A stretch of 64,000 nt of DNA, from assembly GCA_036260935.1 (NCBI GenBank), contig DATALQ010000041.1:1-64000 (forward strand). The letters are read 5' to 3'. Under the pieces are notes generated by a model. That model was not told the DNA's origin. It did not search any database and worked only from the letters and a program-made list of their open reading frames with translations. This DNA is from JAEYOM01 sp036260935 (GTDB lineage: Bacteria; Bacillota; Clostridia; Acetivibrionales; DTU013). The translations under genes and the position numbers were made by a program. Below are positions 7,472 to 16,684 of the stretch, piece by piece; within the stretch, counting starts at the first letter, position 1, and the number at the start of each line of letters is the position of its first letter.

Positions 7472-8884
7472 TCAGTCTTTGTCCTCGTCATCGTTATCCC
7501 CGTTCAGCCTGTCTTCCAAATCCTTATTACCGTCCTTGGCTAAACCGTAAGCCTTTACTTTAGAATGATCATTGTTTTTAATATTTGCCTGACCCTTATC
7601 GTTATCTTTATCATCGTCCTTATCCCCGTCTTCATCCGTAACCTTCGCAATCGAAGTATTTGCGGCTATCGCGCCGGATGTGGCAGAGGCAGCGCCTGCA
7701 ATAGCGTTCTGGCCTGCGGAGATGCCGCTGCCGCTGGTTGAACCTGCCTGGGCTGTTCCAAGTTGAGCTTTAAGGGCATCGATCCTTGCCTGTGCTTTTG
7801 CGAGCTGCTTTTTAGCGTTTTTATCAATCATAACAGCTGCCTTGCCGGGCTTACCGCTGTGTTTTGCGACCTGTTCAGCCCTCTTTTGCTGCTGTTTGTC
7901 AATTATTGCCTGCAAATGGGCTATCTTCGCCTGCAGTTCTTCCGCACTCAGCTTGTGGCCATCCTCTTTTCCGTCTTCCCTATCCTCATCGGACCTTTCA
8001 TCGGCGTCGTCTTTCAAAGCCCTTACAATCTCATCCTTGTAAGCTTCGACCTGATTTTTTACATTCTCTGCGTCCAACTTCGCCTGCTGTGCGGCCTGCT
8101 GGTTTGCTTCGGCAGTTTTAATGGCCGTCTGGTCTCCGCCTTTTTCGGCAGCTTTCAGTGCTTCGTCGGCAGCCTTCAACCCGTTATTCGCATCCCTGAG
8201 GTCAGCCTTTGCTATGGCAAACGCCTGCAATGCCAACGTGGCCTTAACCTGGTCCGTAACACTGGTCTTGAGCGTTTCGACAGAAGCCGCAGGAATAACG
8301 CCGGTTGCCCTTATGACAAGCTTGTCGGCAGTCTGTTCTATGATACGTATATCATCCAGCGTTGCCTTGACATCTGTGCCCGACTGTGCTGCCTCCTCAA
8401 GCTTCTCATTTGCGTCGGCTACTGTCTCTACGCAGGCCTTCATAACCTGCTCGACGAGTTCCTGCTTGTTCTTTTCCATCATGAGGTCCGCTTCCGCAAG
8501 CCTTTCGTCTGCAAGCGTGACCAATAGCTGGGCTTTCCCTTCAGGAGTAAAGGTCAAAGCGACCTGTATATTTTCTATAAGCCTTTTGACGCTGTAAAAT
8601 ATGTTGTCCGGGGTTATGGAAACACTCGTCCCCGTCCCCGCCGTTATACCGGTTGAAGTTGTTACTGCTGCCGGGCTTGTCGTTGAAACTGCCGCATTCG
8701 TTGTAATAACCGCCGCATTGGTTGTCGAAACTGTGTTTGTCGTTGAAACTGCCGCATTCGTAGTGGATATTGCCGTTCCGGACGTTGCCGCACCTGCCGT
8801 CGAGGTCCCTTCAGCAAAGGCAGCGCTGCTCCATAAAGATACCGTAAAAATACTGCCTATCAATACTGCCATAATTTTTTTCAT
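7472..8884 (-). CDS. Secreted DUF5667-type coiled-coil protein with STTNAAV repeats and acidic tail
   Basis: The 470-residue protein starts after an AAGGGGGAA site and has a signal peptide ending near AAFAEG. Residues about 25-90 are an Ala/Thr-rich spacer with imperfect STTNAAV repeats. Next comes a DUF5667-like helical domain: ITPDNIFYSVKRLIENIQ, then ALTFTPEGKAQLLVTLADERL. This domain is known mainly from surface proteins next to ECF sigma/anti-sigma genes; none is seen here. Residues about 215-385 are Ala/Lys/Glu/Gln-rich and should be long helices or coiled coil. The C-terminus is strongly acidic (DEDGDKDDDKDNDK and NGDNDDEDKD) and could bind cations. Role unknown, probably cell-surface or envelope associated. 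Confidence 0.75.
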   Translation of the reverse strand: MKKIMAVLIGSIFTVSLWSSAAFAEGTSTAGAATSGTAISTTNAAVSTTNTVSTTNAAVITTNAAVSTTSPAAVTTSTGITAGTGTSVSITPDNIFYSVKRLIENIQVALTFTPEGKAQLLVTLADERLAEADLMMEKNKQELVEQVMKACVETVADANEKLEEAAQSGTDVKATLDDIRIIEQTADKLVIRATGVIPAASVETLKTSVTDQVKATLALQAFAIAKADLRDANNGLKAADEALKAAEKGGDQTAIKTAEANQQAAQQAKLDAENVKNQVEAYKDEIVRALKDDADERSDEDREDGKEDGHKLSAEELQAKIAHLQAIIDKQQQKRAEQVAKHSGKPGKAAVMIDKNAKKQLAKAQARIDALKAQLGTAQAGSTSGSGISAGQNAIAGAASATSGAIAANTSIAKVTDEDGDKDDDKDNDKGQANIKNNDHSKVKAYGLAKDGNKDLEDRLNGDNDDEDKD

Positions 8885-9035
8885 TTTTGTTCCCCCTTGA
8901 ATTTCCCCGCTGCAGCAGAGTGTTTTTGTTTCTTATTTTAATTGCTGCGCAGCGTAATAATGTCGATTATATGCTTCGCAATAATCCTGCAATAATATTC
9001 GCAGCCGGGTTCCCTTTTTGGGGGGCAAATAAAAA

Positions 9036-10787
9036 TCATCCCCAGGTAAGTCTTTCCAAAGCAAGGCGGTTTCTGTACCATTCATCGCTCTCAAGCAGTA
9101 TTTCAGGTGATCCCGCGTTTTTCACCCTACCGTTTTCAAGAATAACAACGGTATCGCTGGCAATCATCGAAGACAGCCTGTGTGAAATCGAGAGTATCAT
9201 ATGCGCCTGACTGGCTCTTTGCAGTACTCTTACGATTTTGTCCTCGGTGATCGAATCCAGGTTGGCGGTTATCTCGTCGAGCAGAAGGATAGGGGGATCT
9301 GTAACGATTGCCCTGGCTATGGCAAGCAGCTGCTTCTGTCCCTGCGAAAAAATGCTGTCGTTCGTTATCTGCGTATCCAGGCCATTTTCGAGAGAGTCCA
9401 CATAATCCTTGAGCCCCGTGAACTCGAGCGCCGCTGTTATCTGCTCCCTTGTGATGTCCTCGTCCCTGAGGCTTATCTGTTCCGCTATAGTCCCTTTGAC
9501 CAAATAAAAGCTCTGATCCACATACCCGAAAATCTTGCGTTTCTCGGAATTGGGTATCGAGAAAACATTCTTCCCGTTAAGCCTGATATTTCCCGAGGTT
9601 GGTTCGAGCAGCCCCGTTATCAGCTTGAACAGTGTCGTTTTGCCAACCCCGGTCCTGCCGACGAACGTCACCTTTTCCTGCGGACTGATTTTCAAACTTA
9701 TATTTTTAAGGACATCTACATCTTCTTCGTATCCGAAGGTAACATCATCGAATTCCAGTCTTGCGTCTTTCCTGTGGGGAATGATATCCTCTGCCTTTAT
9801 TCCTTCATCCTTGCCCGTATCCTCAGGCCCGCTGAAGAATTCATTCACTCTGAATATTCCGGAAATCGCCTGTTGTATATCCTGCAGCGCCATGCCAAGG
9901 TTTTCGACAGGCGTAAAAAGGCCTGAGAATAGTTCGATAGTCGCTGCAACCATGCCAAGCGAAATGCCCAGATAATTACCCCGACCCGCCGATAACACGA
10001 CTATGAGCGCAATGACCACAGCACGGATGACTTGTATTATGGGAGAAAATATTGCGTCATAGAAATTCACTTTCTCAAGCGTTCTGTAATTGGCAAAGAG
10101 GTGCCCCCTGTACTTTTCCTCCATAAAGGCTTCCTTGCCGAAGGCTTTTATCATGAGGATGTTCTTGAGGCTTTCGGAGATATGGTTATTGACCCTTCCA
10201 ACGATCACTCTATTATCTATCTGAGCTTTCAGCATCCGCCTCTGAAAAAGTCTGGTGATCGCATAGATTACCGGAAGCAGTACCACTGTCGTAACCCCGA
10301 GCATTGCACTGAATAGCCAGATCGATACCACTATTCCGACTACGCGGAAGCAATCCACAGCCATACCGACTATCCCGCTCGTAAACAGGGTGTTTATGGC
10401 GTCCACATCGTTAGTGAAGCGTGAAACTATAATGCCGGATTCGTTATCGGTAAAAAATCTGGAACCGGTCCTGCCAAGCTTGAACATCATCTTCGACCTT
10501 ATCTCCCGCATTATTTTCTGTCCAAGCACCGTAAGCACAGCTTCCTTTATAAAATCAAACAACCCTGAAAACAGTATGGAACCCATATAAACCACCGCCA
10601 GAACCAGCAAACCCGCGCTGCTGCCCGGGACCAGATTGCGGTCGATGACAAGCTTCAATATCTGCGGAGGGACAAGACTTGCGGCAACAGCGCCGCAGGC
10701 TGCCGTCACAAGCAGGACGCTCAGCCCGGTATTTTTTTTAAGGACACTTGTTGCGGAGCGAATCACCGCGTTATTGCCTTTCAGCAT
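9036..10787 (-). CDS. Heterodimeric ABC exporter subunit with canonical catalytic Glu (BmrD-like)
   Basis: The start is ATG 10787 (MLKGNNAVIRS), seven bases after GGAGGT; the frame extends upstream to a GTG but lacks support there. The 583 residues comprise a six-helix exporter transmembrane domain and an ATPase with Walker A GRTGVGKTTLFKL, Walker B ILLLDEITANLD (catalytic Glu present), a degenerate signature FSQGQKQ and H-loop ISHRLS. It overlaps the upstream exporter gene by 17 bases. Known heterodimers (BmrCD, TM287/288) pair one subunit of this kind with one whose Walker B Glu is replaced, as seen in the partner. Substrate (drug, peptide or lipid) is unknown. Confidence 0.9.
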   Translation of the reverse strand: MLKGNNAVIRSATSVLKKNTGLSVLLVTAACGAVAASLVPPQILKLVIDRNLVPGSSAGLLVLAVVYMGSILFSGLFDFIKEAVLTVLGQKIMREIRSKMMFKLGRTGSRFFTDNESGIIVSRFTNDVDAINTLFTSGIVGMAVDCFRVVGIVVSIWLFSAMLGVTTVVLLPVIYAITRLFQRRMLKAQIDNRVIVGRVNNHISESLKNILMIKAFGKEAFMEEKYRGHLFANYRTLEKVNFYDAIFSPIIQVIRAVVIALIVVLSAGRGNYLGISLGMVAATIELFSGLFTPVENLGMALQDIQQAISGIFRVNEFFSGPEDTGKDEGIKAEDIIPHRKDARLEFDDVTFGYEEDVDVLKNISLKISPQEKVTFVGRTGVGKTTLFKLITGLLEPTSGNIRLNGKNVFSIPNSEKRKIFGYVDQSFYLVKGTIAEQISLRDEDITREQITAALEFTGLKDYVDSLENGLDTQITNDSIFSQGQKQLLAIARAIVTDPPILLLDEITANLDSITEDKIVRVLQRASQAHMILSISHRLSSMIASDTVVILENGRVKNAGSPEILLESDEWYRNRLALERLTWG

Positions 10788-12522
10788 TTTCGGGACCTCC
10801 TTCCGCACACTGCAGCCTGTATATCGTGGAATACAGTTCAGAACGCCTCATCAGTTCGCCGTGCGTTCCATATTCGTAAGAGCCGTCGCTGTTCAGCAAC
10901 AATATACCGTCGATCCTGTCGAAGATCGCAAGCCTATGTGAGATGATTATTATAATGCTTTCGCGGTAATGACTTCTGAGATTTTCTATTATCCTTTCCT
11001 CGGTTTTCATATCTACCGCAGAAAAAGGATCGTCCAGCACGATTATTTTTTTCTGTTCCAAAAGAGCCCTGGCAAGTGCTATCCTGGCCTGCTGCCCGCC
11101 GCTCAGGCGGATACCGCCGTTTCCAACAAGCGTTTCCTGCCCATCGGGCATCGCTCTGATATCGACATCGAAACAGACATCTTCCAGGACGGATGATATG
11201 TCCCTGCCTGTACCCATGGCTATATTGCTGTAAATGGTATCGGATAGAAGCTGCGGCCTGTGACCCATATATGAGATCATACCGCTTCGTTCGCTGTCGG
11301 TGTAATCCCTGAGTTGCCTGCCGTCGATACATATGCTGCCTGTGTATGGATACAGGCCGAGCAGCGATATACCCAGCGTGGATTTGCCCGAAGCAATTGA
11401 ACCCGTTATCCCAATGATCTCTCCCTGTTTCGCTTCGAAGCTTATATCCCTTATTATGGGATCCCTTTCTCCGGAATAACTGAAACTCAGCTTTTCAACG
11501 CCCAGCTTCACACCGCCGCTTTTCGTGGCTATCGAAGCGTCCTTTAGCCTGTATTCGGAAAGGTACGGCTTTATTCTCTTCCACGATACCTGCGATTTCT
11601 GCACGGAATTGAAAAGCTTTGCTGCTTTGCTGGCTTTTACCGCCATAGCTGCAAACATCGTGATGTAAGCTGAAAAAGCGCCTATTGTCCAGCCTCCGTT
11701 CAATACCTTGTGCCCTCCGAGGTAAATCACCGGAATAATCCCCAGCATCGCGATGATCTGATAAACGGGCTGCATCGAGTTTTCCAGTATGTTCGCCCTG
11801 ACCGCCTTGTTCTGCAGATCACCGAGTTCGGCGTCATAAGTTTCGCTATTTTTTGCTTCCATGCCGCTGATCCTGTACAGCATCGAATTTTCAACGGCGT
11901 CATATGTAATGTCGGCAATTTCGCTGCTCTTTTGCCGAAACTCGATTGAAAACCTGTATATTATGCTTTTCAGCTTTTCTGCGAGGAACATGGCGGCAGG
12001 AATGAAAATAATAGAAACCAGCGTTATCTTAATGTCGTAAATAAGAAGTGATATCAGGTATGCCGCCATCAGAACGCCGGTATCAAAAAGCTCCGTCGTA
12101 AATTTGCGCATTCCTTCCACGCAAAGATCCACATCGGATATGGCGCGTGTCATGAGATTGCCCGTATTTTCGTCATTCAGCGCCGATGTGCTCCTGTTCA
12201 TTATATCGTTGTATATCATCAGCCTCATGGATGCGCTTGTGCTGTTTGCAAAGCGTCTGATATAAAACCTCTTGAAATATCGCATGAGCTGAATCGCAAT
12301 CACTAGGGCGGCGAAAGTAAGCGCCAGTCTCAGAACCAAACCGGTATCTGCGCCCGACGCAAGCGAGTCTATAAGCTTGCCCTGGAATATGGGGCTAAGT
12401 ACCGCAGCGCCGTTGAAACCGATGCCGAAAACGACGATACAGGCTACTACAAACTTTTCTCTCATCCAATATTGAATGACCTTGTCAGGATGTTCGACAG
12501 GCCTTATTTTCAATTCAGCCAA
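10771..12522 (-). CDS. Heterodimeric ABC exporter subunit with degenerate Walker B (BmrC-like)
   Basis: I choose the TTG at 12522 (MAELKIRPVEHPDK), seven bases after AAGGAGGG; the frame continues to a GTG at 12582. The 583-residue protein has an exporter transmembrane domain and an ATPase with Walker A GSIASGKSTLG, a canonical LSGGQQARIALARAL signature, and Walker B IIVLDDPFSAVD, where Asp replaces the catalytic Glu. With the partner at 9036-10787 this gives one consensus ATP site (partner Walker motifs plus this LSGGQ) and one degenerate site (this Walker B plus partner FSQGQ), the standard asymmetry of heterodimeric exporters. Confidence 0.9.
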   Translation of the reverse strand: MAELKIRPVEHPDKVIQYWMREKFVVACIVVFGIGFNGAAVLSPIFQGKLIDSLASGADTGLVLRLALTFAALVIAIQLMRYFKRFYIRRFANSTSASMRLMIYNDIMNRSTSALNDENTGNLMTRAISDVDLCVEGMRKFTTELFDTGVLMAAYLISLLIYDIKITLVSIIFIPAAMFLAEKLKSIIYRFSIEFRQKSSEIADITYDAVENSMLYRISGMEAKNSETYDAELGDLQNKAVRANILENSMQPVYQIIAMLGIIPVIYLGGHKVLNGGWTIGAFSAYITMFAAMAVKASKAAKLFNSVQKSQVSWKRIKPYLSEYRLKDASIATKSGGVKLGVEKLSFSYSGERDPIIRDISFEAKQGEIIGITGSIASGKSTLGISLLGLYPYTGSICIDGRQLRDYTDSERSGMISYMGHRPQLLSDTIYSNIAMGTGRDISSVLEDVCFDVDIRAMPDGQETLVGNGGIRLSGGQQARIALARALLEQKKIIVLDDPFSAVDMKTEERIIENLRSHYRESIIIIISHRLAIFDRIDGILLLNSDGSYEYGTHGELMRRSELYSTIYRLQCAEGGPENAERQ

Positions 12523-12637
12523 ACCAAGTCCCTCCTTGAGCTGTTCACAGGTCTTCTTACGAATACCTTTAGATTTCTGCACTGAAGCACAAATATAATT
12601 ATGAACCCAATGTCAGCAATCGACAAGAAAAAATGAC

Positions 12638-12666
12638 TTGATAATATTGGAATTTTATTATAAAAT
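12638..12666 (+). promoter_or_regulatory. Sigma-A-type promoter of the diguanylate cyclase gene
   Basis: TTGATA (12638-12643), a 17-base spacer and TAAAAT (12661-12666) lie about 70 bases before the proposed start. The gene is divergent from the ABC exporter operon. Confidence 0.55.
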
Positions 12667-12733
12667 ATTCGTGCTGAAAAATATTTGCAGCTGGTAACGT
12701 TTGTGTAAAGGTAGTAAGGTAGTAGTCTTTATT

Positions 12734-13819
12734 ATGGAAAATGATTCTTCAGCCCTTATCAAAAAGTACAGCCCGTTTTTCTATTTGCTTCTGGGCGGTT
12801 TTCTATTAATGCACTGTATTTACGTAGTCTATTTTTATTACGTCGGCAGTCGGTTCATGTCTTTATTCAATGTGTTCAGCGTTGTTTTCTACCTGCTGAT
12901 GCTCGGCGTTTTTTTACTAAAAAAGACTGCGGACGTCATCAACTTTTCAATAATAGAAATCTGCATCCAGGCATTTTTCGCAGCACTTACGCTGGGGACC
13001 GGCAACGGCTTCGAGCTTTTTCTCATCTGCACTGTCTTCGGCAGCTATCATCTGGCGTCGGCAATGCAGGGCAAAAAGTACATTGCATATATGACTACCG
13101 GATTTGCATTTATATTGCTGATGTGTCTGAGGTTTCTCCCGTACTATATCGATATGACGCCTATCAGGATATATCCCGACAGCCTATACCTGGATTTCAT
13201 ATTTGTACTGAACTCCTTTGCCGCGTTTACGATCGTCAGTATATTGATTTACATATTCTTTTCCTCAATAACGAGGGACAAGGAAAAACTCAAGCTGCAG
13301 AACGACCACCTTTCGGAGCTTGCAAGCAAGGATTCTCTCACGCAGCTGCTCAACAGAAGGGCGATGAAGCAGAGGCTCGAAGTGGCGGACGACAGGAAAC
13401 AGAATCAAAACGTGGAGTTTGTCATAGCCATCGTTGATATAGACGATTTCAAGCAGATCAACGACCACTACGGGCACGATTGCGGCGATATGGTCCTGAA
13501 GAGCGTGGTTGGGGTCATAAAGGAAAATGTACGTGAAACCGATTATGTTTCACGCTGGGGCGGCGACGAAATACTCATACTGTTCAACAAGTCCTCTCTG
13601 TCCGGCGTAGTGTCGTGTGTTGAGAGGATCCACAACGAGATAGAAAACAATAGGTTCGAATATAATAACGAGGCTCTGGTCGTTACTATTACGGCAGGCA
13701 TCTGCCAGAGCGACAACTATTTCATGTACCAGGACGTCATACTTGAAGCCGACCGCCGACTTTACGACGGCAAGCACAGGGGCAAGAACCGTATAGTCTA
13801 CGAAACGGTTTCCATCTAA
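12734..13819 (+). CDS. Membrane GGDEF-domain diguanylate cyclase
   Basis: The 361-residue protein has about six N-terminal membrane helices (YSPFFYLLLGGFLLMHCIY through LDFIFVLNSFAAFTIVSIL) and a C-terminal GGDEF domain starting at DSLTQLLNRRAM. The active-site loop reads RWGGDEILILF (GGDEI), retaining the catalytic Gly-Gly-Asp-Glu. An inhibitory I-site RETD lies five residues before it, so product inhibition by c-di-GMP is expected. It should synthesise c-di-GMP at the membrane. The start at ATG 12734 is a choice; an in-frame GTG at 12701 is possible. No EAL or HD-GYP partner is in view. Confidence 0.88.
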   Translation: MENDSSALIKKYSPFFYLLLGGFLLMHCIYVVYFYYVGSRFMSLFNVFSVVFYLLMLGVFLLKKTADVINFSIIEICIQAFFAALTLGTGNGFELFLICTVFGSYHLASAMQGKKYIAYMTTGFAFILLMCLRFLPYYIDMTPIRIYPDSLYLDFIFVLNSFAAFTIVSILIYIFFSSITRDKEKLKLQNDHLSELASKDSLTQLLNRRAMKQRLEVADDRKQNQNVEFVIAIVDIDDFKQINDHYGHDCGDMVLKSVVGVIKENVRETDYVSRWGGDEILILFNKSSLSGVVSCVERIHNEIENNRFEYNNEALVVTITAGICQSDNYFMYQDVILEADRRLYDGKHRGKNRIVYETVSI

Positions 13820-13915
13820 ACCTCAAAACGATCCCCAATTGAGTTTTGAAGAATCCATACTTGAGTGCCTAACCCGCTCGCATGACGGCTTTAATATCAG
13901 CTTGAATACAATTAC

Positions 13916-14590
13916 TCATCGCTTGGCTATGGCAGCCATAATCCGGTTGACTTTATCCGGATCCTTGAAGCCCGGCCTTTCCTCAGTTCCCGTTAGTAAA
14001 TCGACCGCATAGGGTTGGGTTTCATGGATTATACTTTCTATATTAGACGGATTCAAGCCCCCCGCCAGTATGACAGGCAGGGAGCTTTCCTTTTTTATAC
14101 TTAGGAATGTCGACAGATCCAGGGTAACTCCCGTACCACCGGGCATCGCCTCTGTGTAGGAGTCTGCAAGAATAGCGGAAATTCCACTGTCGGACAGAGT
14201 TCTTGCTGCAATTGCAGGATCGGATATTTCGAAATCGCATCTGCCATCACGGTTTATTCTGAGTGCTTTTATTGTTTTAATTCCGTTCGGCTTCAGACAG
14301 CGGACTGTTTCGGCGATTTCACCGAGCGATTCCCTGTAATGCAGCTGAACTAGGTTTGGCCGGGTAAAATCCGCTATTTCGAGGATCTTTTTTACCGATC
14401 CTCCCGTAACGACACAGGTCTGAATGAACGGAGGAACGCATGCTATCAGTTCCCTCGCCCTTTCCGGCGTCAGATTCCATGGAACGGGAACAGGATAATC
14501 GACAACGAAACCCAGCACGCTTACGCCGGCCTCCGTACATATCCCGATATCACGTTCGTTCATGATGCCGCAGATCTTTACCCTCGTCAC
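13916..14590 (-). CDS. trpF: Phosphoribosylanthranilate isomerase
   Basis: The 224-residue TIM barrel converts N-(5-phosphoribosyl)anthranilate to CdRP in tryptophan synthesis. The general base Cys is in KICGIMNERD (Cys7) and the general acid Asp in ILADSYTE. The phosphate loop VILAGGLNPSNI is intact. It starts at GTG 14590, six bases after GGAGGG. It is the last gene of the T-box-controlled trpBADCF operon, separated from trpC by 156 bases that contain a direct repeat. Confidence 0.93.
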   Translation of the reverse strand: MTRVKICGIMNERDIGICTEAGVSVLGFVVDYPVPVPWNLTPERARELIACVPPFIQTCVVTGGSVKKILEIADFTRPNLVQLHYRESLGEIAETVRCLKPNGIKTIKALRINRDGRCDFEISDPAIAARTLSDSGISAILADSYTEAMPGGTGVTLDLSTFLSIKKESSLPVILAGGLNPSNIESIIHETQPYAVDLLTGTEERPGFKDPDKVNRIMAAIAKR

Positions 14591-14677
14591 TTGAAACCCT
14601 CCGTTATCAGTAATAAGTAAAATAAACCTACCGAATATTAGTCGCCCGAATGCTCATACCCAGGAACCCCGATGCTG

Positions 14678-14739
14678 TCAAGATCCCTGCTCACTCAGGT
14701 TCCGGGAGGCTCGAGCTATCAAGATCCCTGCTCACTCAG
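14678..14739. repeat. 21-bp direct repeat between trpC and trpF
   Basis: The 21 bases beginning TCAAGATCCCTGC and ending CACTCAG occur identically at 14678-14698 and 14719-14739, 41 bases apart. They lie in the 156-base trpC-trpF gap, which has no gene. Confidence 0.9.
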
Positions 14740-14746
14740 ATGCTCC

Positions 14747-15523
14747 TCAGATCCCGGGCGCATCTACACTACTCAGTGTACGGTACATTACCGCCGGGTC
14801 CCGGGCGCGGAGAATGGCTGTCCCGACTAGTACCGCATGAGCACCTGCCGCTGCCGCGCGGCGTATGTCATTCGTCGAGGAGATCGAGCTTTCGCTGAGC
14901 AGCAGGGCTCCGGGTACGGCATACGAAGCCAGGAGCTCCGTATTGCCTATGTTACCGTTATCCACTTCGTATCTGCAAATGTCACGGTTGTTGATACCGA
15001 GGAATGTCGGCTTCATACCGGCTGCAAATGTGATCTCGTCCCTGCTGTGAGTTTCTATCAGCGGCTCGAGACCCATAACCGTCGACGCCTCGGTCAGCTG
15101 CAGCAGCGTTTGCCTGCCGAGCTTGGAAGCGATAAGCAGCACACCGGAAGCGCCCATATCGGCGCTCTCTCGAAGCTGTTCGATACTTGTTATGAAATCC
15201 TTTCTCAAAAGAGGAACATTTACAGACCTGGCAATACGCCTGAACATTTCTGCCGAACCGCCGTAATGCTTCGCTTCAGTCACGACCGAAACTACGGGCG
15301 CTCCGGCAGCTACAAGCATTTTTGCGTATTCCGCGGGATCCCTGCCCGAAAGCAGGTCACCTTCCCCCGGAGATTTACATTTGATGTCGGGTATAACAGG
15401 TATCGTTCCTGTTCTGTATTTGTACCACAGGGCATCGGTACATGCAGTTAAAGATTTTTTATCCATCATAACCAATTCCATTTCTGTTCTGTACAGGACT
15501 GCCCTCAAAGCAGCGGTTTTCAT
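14747..15523 (-). CDS. trpC: Indole-3-glycerol-phosphate synthase, divergent active site
   Basis: The 258-residue barrel should close CdRP to indole-3-glycerol phosphate. Lys of LLRKDF, Glu of LIETH, Asn of GINNRD and Glu-Ser of LLSESSIS match the known catalytic and binding residues. The first motif reads PDIKCKSPGEG, where the usual AEIKxxSPS has Glu; here Asp takes its place and the SPS loop is altered. The N-terminus is also unusual (MKTAALRAVLYRTEMELVMM) and no strong ribosome-binding site precedes 15523, so the start is uncertain. Its operon position between trpD and trpF supports the assignment. Confidence 0.85.
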   Translation of the reverse strand: MKTAALRAVLYRTEMELVMMDKKSLTACTDALWYKYRTGTIPVIPDIKCKSPGEGDLLSGRDPAEYAKMLVAAGAPVVSVVTEAKHYGGSAEMFRRIARSVNVPLLRKDFITSIEQLRESADMGASGVLLIASKLGRQTLLQLTEASTVMGLEPLIETHSRDEITFAAGMKPTFLGINNRDICRYEVDNGNIGNTELLASYAVPGALLLSESSISSTNDIRRAAAAGAHAVLVGTAILRARDPAVMYRTLSSVDAPGI

Positions 15524-15560
15524 CCGGGCGACCGGCCTTGACTTCGGTTTTTAGTCCCGA

Positions 15561-16592
15561 TTATTTAATCGAAGCATAGTCGTGCGACGCAGTGATCAGT
15601 TGATCCAGCTTTTTCTGCGCGGCTCCGCTGTCAATCAACTCTCCCGCAAGAGCGATACCTTCCTTGAACGAGCCTGCGCGCCCGCCTACCAGCAATGCAC
15701 CGGCCGCATTGAGGACCACTGCCTGACGGCGGGGGCCTCTGTCCCTGCCGGAAAATACGTCCTTGATCATAACGGCATTCTCCTGCGGCGTTCCCGTTGC
15801 GATCTCGGGAAGTGTGCAGCGTGTAAGCCCAAAATCCTCGGGAGCGATTTCATAAGTCGAGATGTTTCCATCCTTCAGTTCATTGATTCTGGTTTTTCCT
15901 ATAAGCGATATTTCATCAAGTCCATCGAGCCCATACACGAACAGCGCTCTTGTGTACCCTATCGCTGCGGCCACCTGGGCCACGGTATCGAGCAGTTCGG
16001 GTTTGTATACGCCCATTACGTGTCTTGAAGCTTTCGTCGGATTGATAAGGGGACCTATTATTGTGTAAAAGATCGTCTTTATACCCAGATCCTTTTCAGG
16101 AGGCAGCACCTTTCCCATTACGGGATGAAACAGCGGAGCATACAGGAACGCTATCCCGATATCCTCGATAAGCCTCTCGACGCCCTTCGGGTTCTGGTTT
16201 ATCTCCACATTCAAAGCCTCCAAAACATCCGCGCTGCCGGAGAGGCTCGATATCGAACGGCTCCCATGCTTTGCTACCGGGATACCGGCGGCTGCCGCAA
16301 CAAAAGCAACGGCAGTTGAAATGTTGAAGGTGCTAAGTCCGCCGCCAGTACCACAGGTATCCATAAGTTCCTCGCCGACCGAGGGATTGATCCGTATGCA
16401 ATTGTCGCGCATTGCCCTGGCTATTGCGGCAATTTCGGTCAGCGTAGGCCCTTTCATCAGGAGCGCTACCTGAAAACCTGCAATCTGGACATCGCTAAGC
16501 TCGTCATTCTTGATCGCCACGATCAGGCTGTAGGCCTCCTCGTCGGTCAGGTCCTGCCTTGTCGTGAGTTTTTTCAAAACATCCTTGATCAT
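15561..16592 (-). CDS. trpD: Anthranilate phosphoribosyltransferase
   Basis: The 343-residue enzyme transfers phosphoribosyl from PRPP to anthranilate. It has the glycine-rich PRPP loop DTCGTGGGLSTFNIST and VAKHGSRSISSLSGSADVLEALN, both diagnostic of TrpD. The start is ATG 16592 (MIKDVLKKL), seven bases after AGAGGAGA. It lies third in the trp operon. Its 92-base gap from trpA contains a perfect 8-bp inverted repeat, CATACTGC/GCAGTATG. Confidence 0.95.
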   Translation of the reverse strand: MIKDVLKKLTTRQDLTDEEAYSLIVAIKNDELSDVQIAGFQVALLMKGPTLTEIAAIARAMRDNCIRINPSVGEELMDTCGTGGGLSTFNISTAVAFVAAAAGIPVAKHGSRSISSLSGSADVLEALNVEINQNPKGVERLIEDIGIAFLYAPLFHPVMGKVLPPEKDLGIKTIFYTIIGPLINPTKASRHVMGVYKPELLDTVAQVAAAIGYTRALFVYGLDGLDEISLIGKTRINELKDGNISTYEIAPEDFGLTRCTLPEIATGTPQENAVMIKDVFSGRDRGPRRQAVVLNAAGALLVGGRAGSFKEGIALAGELIDSGAAQKKLDQLITASHDYASIK

Positions 16593-16632
16593 ACTATTCT
16601 CTCCTCTTCTCATCTATTTTCCTGTCTGCCGT

Positions 16633-16651
16633 CATACTGCAGCAGTATGGC
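16633..16651. repeat. Inverted repeat in the trpA-trpD gap
   Basis: CATACTGC and GCAGTATG form a perfect 8-bp stem around a single base, between trpA and trpD. No T-run follows on the minus strand, so it may be an RNA-stability element rather than a terminator. Confidence 0.6.
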
Positions 16652-16684
16652 GGAGCGACAGCGTTTATGATTATCCTGTTCAGG

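Noticed and set aside
7763..8900. Several long plus-strand frames opposite the DUF5667-type gene
   Set aside because: They are antisense images of a low-complexity Ala/Thr/Lys-rich gene that has a clear start, signal peptide and terminator.
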